Shown: positions 58,305-64,000 of the stretch, piece after piece
How the letters are laid out: each line of letters opens with the position of its first letter
Numbering within the stretch: the first letter of the stretch is position 1
Origin: Rhodamnia argentea
Lineage: Eukaryota > Streptophyta > Magnoliopsida > Myrtales > Myrtaceae
NCBI RefSeq assembly: GCF_020921035.1
Contig: NC_063151.1
Location: 27,658,934 to 27,722,933, forward strand
Reading direction: 5' to 3'
DNA: 64,000 nucleotides
The notes under the pieces: generated by a model
Told to the model about the DNA's origin: nothing
Database searches by the model: none
What the model saw: the letters and a program-made list of their open reading frames with translations, nothing else
Translations under genes and position numbers: made by a program

Positions 58305-60370
58305 GGAAAAATGTGAGGAGGGTTCCTACAAAGGTACCGAAAACACTTAAAAACACGTTGAAGTTCCCCGGATCAGCATTTACAGTGTTGAAAAAGCATA
58401 CTGCTACTTCATTATATGATCTATTAATTATTTGAGTCTTCCATGACTCCAGTATACAGCTAATGGAAATTTGAAAGTGGCTTTCATCCTTCTGATCTTC
58501 CTGCTAGTATTAACAAATATTAAACAGTTGAGTCAACCACTCTTGAAAGCAATAATAAGGAGAATGATCAAATCGACGAATTCAAAAGTCTAGACACGTG
58601 ATGCCCATAAGCTAAAAAAACATAAAAAAAAAAACAAAAACCATGACGTTACAAGGCTAGGAAGATTGAACGTTAGCAACTATTGAACATGGGAATGCCC
58701 CAAAAAAATTTAAAAAAAAAAACTCTGTCTAGCATGTAGTAATAATGCTTTGAGCGGATGGCAAAAGGGCGATTGTTAAATGATACTACTAACTACAGGA
58801 CAACACCTCCATCTAGAAGTCGGGCGTGAGCCATAACCTGACCTCGCTGATGAAACACGACTTCCCCACCAAAGTTTTGGGGCACATATTTAATATCGAC
58901 ATACTACGAAAGAGTATGAACACCTTCAAAAGGAACAAGTATATTTCCGGAAAAGGGCGAGAAATCTGGAAAATGTTCACATAAGAAACCGCAAGAACTA
59001 GTGTATCTTAAGTTGATGGTCACTTCTCTTTTAAAGAAATTGAGTGGCCACTTCTTCTTGCAACCACAGTATGAGAGACTACCGAACGTCTACTACGTCA
59101 GGCAAGTTCCAGCAACCCATCAGCTCTTGACCGAGAAAATAGAACTACGAGAGCAAATATCCCAAGAAGGATCAAAAGGAACGTGACAAAAGAAACGCGT
59201 GGGGAATCTAGACACTTAAAAACCACTGGAAATTTCGAACGAAGTCGTCTCCATAAAAAAGGAAGAAGATGATGATGAAAAACTCAAATCGGAAGCGAAG
59301 AAACTCACAGAAGGGCATTTGGTGGAAAACATTTTAGGGGAAGCGTCGACCAAGTACACCACAAGCTCTTTACTCGACGCTCTTTGCTGCAAACAAAACG
59401 GCAAATAAACTCGCTCATTCCCCAACACGAGCCGAAACAGATAAAAGGGGCAGAAAGAAAGCAGAACCCGAAGAGCTTCGTTCTCAGGATCGTCATCGTC
59501 GTCCCTGAAAACATCATCTGGGTCCAACTCCATTGCCACCGCTTTAACTCTGCTTCCCTGGGAATCTCCAAAATGGCAAACGCACACGCACAGAAAGATT
59601 GGAATTGCGAAGCGGCTGGAGTGGACTCTGGCTTATGGTTTTTCCCTCTTTGGTCACCCGCGTTACTTTTAGCGCTCAGAAAGTTGGGATGGAATAGGAT
59701 TGAGTATCGTGCAAGCTTCAAAGAACCCGTTCAGCTGCCGGGCTGCCCCGACGGATCCAAATCCAAGAGACCCGCCCATCATTTGGACCGATTGCATTTT
59801 GGGTTTTTTTTTTTTTTTTCCGGTGAATAAATGTTTATCTTGGCCCAATTATAAGTGAGTTGGACTGGGAAAAGATCTCCCCTTCTTGGGCACTGGCCCG
59901 TCCAAACTCGATCAACTTTCATCAAATGGTATTTTTTCTGATCATTGGCAAGTTTTTTTTTTATATTTTTTTCCGAATATCATTCACTAGTTCGCGCAAA
60001 AGGTTTTTAGCAACACCGATCTCGACCTAGCTAGCCCGCGAGCTTAATTCTCGGGTGTATTCTCGCCGTCCATCTATCATTCTATTCTCAAATCTCATTT
60101 GTTGCGTACTTGTAATGATATACGGGAAAATGTTGCATTTTATATGAAGGTTTGATATAATGTTTGTAATCTAGTTAGCATGATCCATTCATGCTTTTCT
60201 TTCTTTTTGTATTGATAAGTACTTCACATCCTGCCATTAAATTCCCAGATAATCTGCGTGATGAATACTTTTATCAAGATATTTACGAAAAAAAAAATCG
60301 AGAAGAGAATGTACATACTAATTGTCACTTGCTGGTGGGATAACTTGAGATATGAAACTTTATGTGAAAT
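58305..60370. repeat. KU70 5' end: duplicated copy
   Basis: Homology begins at about 58305 ('aaatgtgaggagggt', matching 55073 onward), inside KU70 intron 3, and continues through exons 3, 2 and 1 and their upstream flank to about 60370. It therefore holds a KU70 start but not exons 4-19. Scattered substitutions and small indels show it is not very recent. Confidence 0.88.
58384..59533 (-). pseudogene. Truncated KU70 copy: exons 1-3 only
   Basis: Exon 1 59468-59533 (MELDPDDVFRDDDDDPENEA), exon 2 59309-59386 (KELVVYLVDASPKMFSTKCPS region) and exon 3 58384-58503. All three have the same lengths (66, 78, 120) as in KU70 and remain open, with splice sites kept except for changes such as Leu to Trp in ILESWKTQ. 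Exons 4-19 are missing; the duplicated DNA ends in intron 3. If transcribed it could yield only about 88 residues of the vWA-like domain plus intron-derived sequence, or a chimeric transcript running into the intact KU70 located downstream on the same strand. Confidence 0.9.
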
Positions 60371-60652
60371 ATCGGTATTTCACAAACTTTTACGGTATAT
60401 ATCTCCACGGGCTTCATTGCATGGCCATAATACACCATTTAACGCGCGTTTCTCTGTTCTCACGCATTAGACTAAGGCTTAGGTATGGATGAGACATAAA
60501 ACAAAGCCGCATGAGTCAAATCTAAACAAACCAAACTAATCGTCCACGGCTTATTCGTACGTTACCCGTAGAGAGATTTTCGTGGGGTGTGCCAGTTTAG
60601 TATTCTTGCTGGTGTCGTCTTCGGCATTCTCGATCGATGCCCCGAGAGTAGG

Positions 60653-61556
60653 GTAAGTACATCTAAAATGTCATAACTTTTATACAGCGTTCACTTAAGT
60701 GTCATAACTTTTTTTTTTTGCTCACTTGAGTGCCATAGTTTTTAAAAATCGATCACTTGAGTGCCATCGACTATTTGGCTTACCGAATATCCTAAGTGAA
60801 CACCAGAAAGTTTGATGTAGCATCGCCGACACAAGTTTTGAATTTTTAAATATTTTTTGGAATATCTTATTGTTTTTTATTTATTTTGATTTTTTTTATA
60901 TTCCGTTGTATTTCTTTTTCTTGTTTTTGACATTAGCCGGCGAGGGTCACCGATGACCCTCGCCGGCCACGAATCTGTCGCCGAGGGTGAGGGCACGAAG
61001 GCCCTAGCCGGATCTAGGCGAGGACCCTCGTGGCCCCGCCGGCCATGGTCGCGAAGGCCCTCGCGCCCCCCGGGGTTGCCGCCGAGGCGAGGGCAATCGC
61101 GGGCAAGGGCGTGATGGCCCTCGCTTGGTCCGGGAGAGGGCCTTCATGGCCATGGCCCGCGGGGCCACGAGGGCCCTCGCCCGCAGTTGGTGCAGCCATG
61201 ACGGCCCTAGCCCATGGCCGTCGCAACCCCGCCAACCGAGGGCAAGGCGGCCCTGGCCCCTCGGCGATGGATTCGTGGCCCGCGAGGGTCACCGGTGACC
61301 CTCTCCGGCCAATGTCAAAAAATCAGAAATAAAAAAAAAACAAAAGAAAAATAAAAAATAATATAAAATAACGATTAAAAAAATCCAATCGTGACATAAA
61401 AAAATCAATAAATTTTTTTTTTAAAATTATGTAGGACTATTTGTTGGAAGTGGCACTCAAATATTCGATTTTGCTTCGATTTAGTACTCAAGTAAGCGAA
61501 AATAAAGTTATGGTATTTAAGTGAGCACTGCACACAAATTATGATACTTGCGGTAT
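60653..61556. mobile_element. GC-core MULE-like element, relative of the one in copia gag
   Basis: The left end (GGTAAGTACATCTAAAATGT) and the right end on the minus strand (GGATACCGCAAGTATCATAA) are inverted relatives and share the 'gcgttcacttaagtg' style with the element at 36174. The core at 60935-61310 is extremely GC-rich, with many GGCCCTCGC/GCGAGGGC words that form inverted repeats (for example GGCGAGGGTCACC near 60940 and its complement near 61290). Long open frames in it are a result of the base composition. No clear TSD. Confidence 0.65.
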
Positions 61557-62100
61557 CCTTTCCCCGCTGCTCTCTTTTCACACTTCGTCTTCAAGCTGGG
61601 TTGGGTGCCGACTCTTGCGAAATATGTGAGCTTTTCTCATGGGTCTTTGTCCCCTCTTTATCTCCATCAAGCTAGATTGAAAAATGGGAGAGCTTCTCAT
61701 GGGCCCTTCTCGTCCCCTCTCCTCTCTCCATTAAAACTAGAGTTTAGCAATAATCGAAGTGTCTAGGGCATCCTTGACTACTTCATATTTGTCTGGTCAC
61801 CACCAATGGCCATAAAATGAAAAAATGGTTTCCATCTTTTCTATTTCTCCCTTATGCTTCACATAATGAGGTTACATCCCCATAAACATAGTGTCAAAAC
61901 ACAAAAAGCACTTGTGATAAGATGTTGCATCCTTATATGCGCTTGGCATGTACTTAACATGGTGTCTAATGACCTCCTTTCTTTCAGAATTCATTAAAAA
62001 ACAATAATAAACAGAAAAATTTAGCAGTGTGTCATACGTTAAAAATGCCATATGATTAAAGTATAATACTGGGTAACTGTTATGCTCATAATTTATTTTA
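61557..62100. other. Spacer
   Basis: AT-rich sequence with a small internal repetition ('cttctcatgggtctttgtcccctctttatctcca' type at 61632 and about 61690). No gene recognised. Confidence 0.4.
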
Positions 62101-62806
62101 GGGTGAGTCTAGTTCAGCGTTCCCAAAGTCACTTGGGAAAAATGTGAGGCGTTTACCCAAGAAACTTTCGGATGATAGTAAGTTGGGCTAGGATTTTTCT
62201 TCCAAAACTACCCTCACTTATTTTTTCAAGTTCCAATTTTGCCCCTAATCTTTTTTGTTATATTATTTTTTAAATTAAAAAAATCCAAACCCTAGGTTAT
62301 GGCCATCAACTAGCCGGATCCGGGGTGGCGGCCGTCGGCCGAGGGACCCAAGCGAAGGCCGTCGAGGGTCGTCCACCCCCGGCAACGGTCGCTTGAGGTC
62401 GTGCTACCTCGGGCCTTGTCGCCAGGATTGTGCAACCCCTAGTCACAAGCCTAGGCAAGGGTCGCGCGACCCCCGGTGACCCTCGCTTGGGCTCACGCGG
62501 CCCGGGCGATGGCCACCGATGGTCGCACAACCCTAGGTGGCCCTCACCGGGGTTTGCTCAACCCCGGACAACCTCGGCCCACGGCCGTTGACGGCCGTAA
62601 CCTAGGGTTTGAATTTTCTTTTTTTTATTTAAAAAGTAACTATGATAGAAAACTCTGCAAATTTATTTTGAGAAACACTAGTTAGTCCAAAGCTAGTTTT
62701 CATTTTTTTTTTTACCAAATGCCATTTTCATTTCCCCAAAACTCCTTAAGCTAAAGGTATTTGCATTTCCCTAAAACCCATTTTCAAAGTTGAACCAAAT
62801 CCACCT
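62101..62806. mobile_element. GC-core inverted-repeat element
   Basis: The left end GGGTGAGTCTAGTTCAGCG and the right end on the minus strand AAGGTGGATTTGGTTCAAC are similar. The inner arms AAACCCTAGGTTATGGCC (62288) and GGCCGTAACCTAGGGTTT (62592) are a clear inverted pair flanking a GC-rich core. No TSD and no coding capacity seen. Confidence 0.6.
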
Positions 62807-64000
62807 TAAAACCTATGATTCATAACATTTTGTTATTCTCAAAATCGCCCGAAAACTGTTGCGTTAGCGAAGTCCTAAATATTATACTCTTGTTCGTTGG
62901 ACATCACAGCTAAATTGGCAAGAGGTCAATAATTATCTAAATTGAGGGTATCTTGGAGAATCAACAGCTTACTCCGTGGTTACTGGTTCCCCATGGAATC
63001 AATCAGTCATCCATTGTTTAGTCTAATAAACAGAAAGAAGAAGAAGAAGACCAATTTCACTTCATGACAGCCGAGAGAAACAATGTCCATCCAGTTAACG
63101 AGCGATTGATTAATTGCTCTCGTTTGACAGGCCAATGGAATATGAACGCCAATAGAATTGCACCTACATGGCCTTTGTTTCTTCGAGTATTAAATCAATT
63201 TTATTTTCTTGTTGACCGTATAGGCGGGCGTCCTGATGGAATAATGATTGATTAAGCTTTGCCAGTGAGCATGGAAAGGGAAGAAAGTGAGAGATAGGGA
63301 GGTCAATAATGGGAGTTGATTACATTATAGTATTTTGGTGATTGTTGTACTAATAGTCTATTTTGGCTCACAACCTACTATTATTCTCACAGTCACCCAA
63401 AAATTGTTATACTAGCAAAGTCCATAAATAAATAGGATAAGAATCAAAATTTTTGAAAGAGAAACGTTTTTAAGTTTTATCCATCTTTTTCCTCCCATTT
63501 CTTAGTTTCCCCTCTCCTTATGTTTCGAAACACGAATTTTCTCCCTCAAAATTTCATGAAAAGCCCCTAAAAAGTTACATGGTATATTCACAAACGAGCA
63601 ACAAAAATTGCAATTGAAGATGCATCTAGTACTTCAAATTATAATTTCTTAAAACTCTAATACTTTCCAAACTTAAATTTCCAGCTTTTTCATATCTTTG
63701 ATCGGTTTGATCTTTCTTAACTCTCTCTTAATTCATTTCCTTAATCCTTTTTCCCCCCATGCATCTCTATTATCTCTTATGTTGTGTTTAGAGTATTTTT
63801 GTACTGTGGAGTGTTGTAACTTATATATTTACTAATACACGTTTTGAAATTGCAATATTTGAAAGTTCGGTGAGAATGCTTCCCAAAAGACTCTAGTTTT
63901 GAAGGTATTACAGCTATGAGATGTTTTACAAGCACCTTAAAAAAATGGCAGCACCCATTTTCGGAAAAATTACCAAAAAAAATCATTAACTTATTGCAAT
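62807..64000. other. AT-rich DNA to the end of the window
   Basis: The 63-residue frame at 63064-63255 is not recognised. Otherwise only T-rich and A-rich stretches are seen. The last bases ('attaacttattgcaat') resemble the arm of another GC-core element running out of the window. Confidence 0.4.

Noticed and set aside
61014-61332. Two overlapping frames of 92 and 100 residues rich in Ala, Pro and Gly
   Set aside because: Both are read through the GC-rich core of a transposon; no stop codons are expected at that composition.
63064-63255. 63-residue frame near the end of the window
   Set aside because: Not recognised and without neighbours or splice context; too short to support as a gene.
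1-64000. CRISPR arrays, bacterial operons or other prokaryotic systems
   Set aside because: No regularly spaced short repeats; all recognised genes are plant nuclear genes with spliceosomal introns.

Overview
This is nuclear DNA of a flowering plant: intron-rich genes with GT-AG splice sites, plant-only families (TBL, DUF247, BES1/BZR1), Ty1/copia and MULE-like transposons, and a nuclear copy of mitochondrial rRNA. The protein families point to a core eudicot. The many repeats with 'GGCGAGGGC'-type GC-rich cores would suit Myrtaceae such as Eucalyptus, but that is inference. Exon coordinates were worked out by hand from splice sites, reading phase and remembered family conservation, and may be off by a base or two.

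Genes, left to right: an NADH kinase (NADK3-type, + strand, 1324-3192); the meiotic crossover factor HEI10 (- strand, 4334-6262); a TRICHOME BIREFRINGENCE-LIKE wall O-acetyltransferase (-, 8873-10897); an enoyl-CoA delta-isomerase-like gene (-, 13753-15799); a BES1/BZR1 homolog of BEH3/BEH4 type (-, 17765-19577); a predicted organelle protein with a C-terminal cysteine cluster (-, 24856-26327); a DUF247 membrane protein (+, 45831-47502); and KU70 (-, 19 exons, 47996-56315). DUF247 and KU70 converge. Nothing suggests the genes form a cluster with a shared function. Three genes (isomerase, BES1/BZR1, DUF247) each have one single-base frameshift in an otherwise intact frame, so base-call errors are as likely as pseudogenisation.

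The spaces between genes are repeat-rich. At 20.6-23.1 kb nested elements enclose a fragment of mitochondrial 26S rRNA. At 29.3-37.2 kb lies the most striking object: a Ty1/copia element arranged as a giant inverted repeat. A 5' LTR, PBS, gag, protease and integrase on the + strand face a second copy on the - strand, with one RT/RNase H segment between them and no 3' LTR. A MULE-like element is nested in the right arm, and the left arm preserves the empty site. At 38.7-45.8 kb is a decayed duplication of the DUF247 upstream region, mixed with copia and LINE fragments and GC-core elements. At 58.3-60.4 kb the 5' end of KU70 (exons 1-3 and upstream DNA) is tandemly duplicated. The last 3.5 kb holds GC-core repeats and AT-rich DNA without a recognisable gene.
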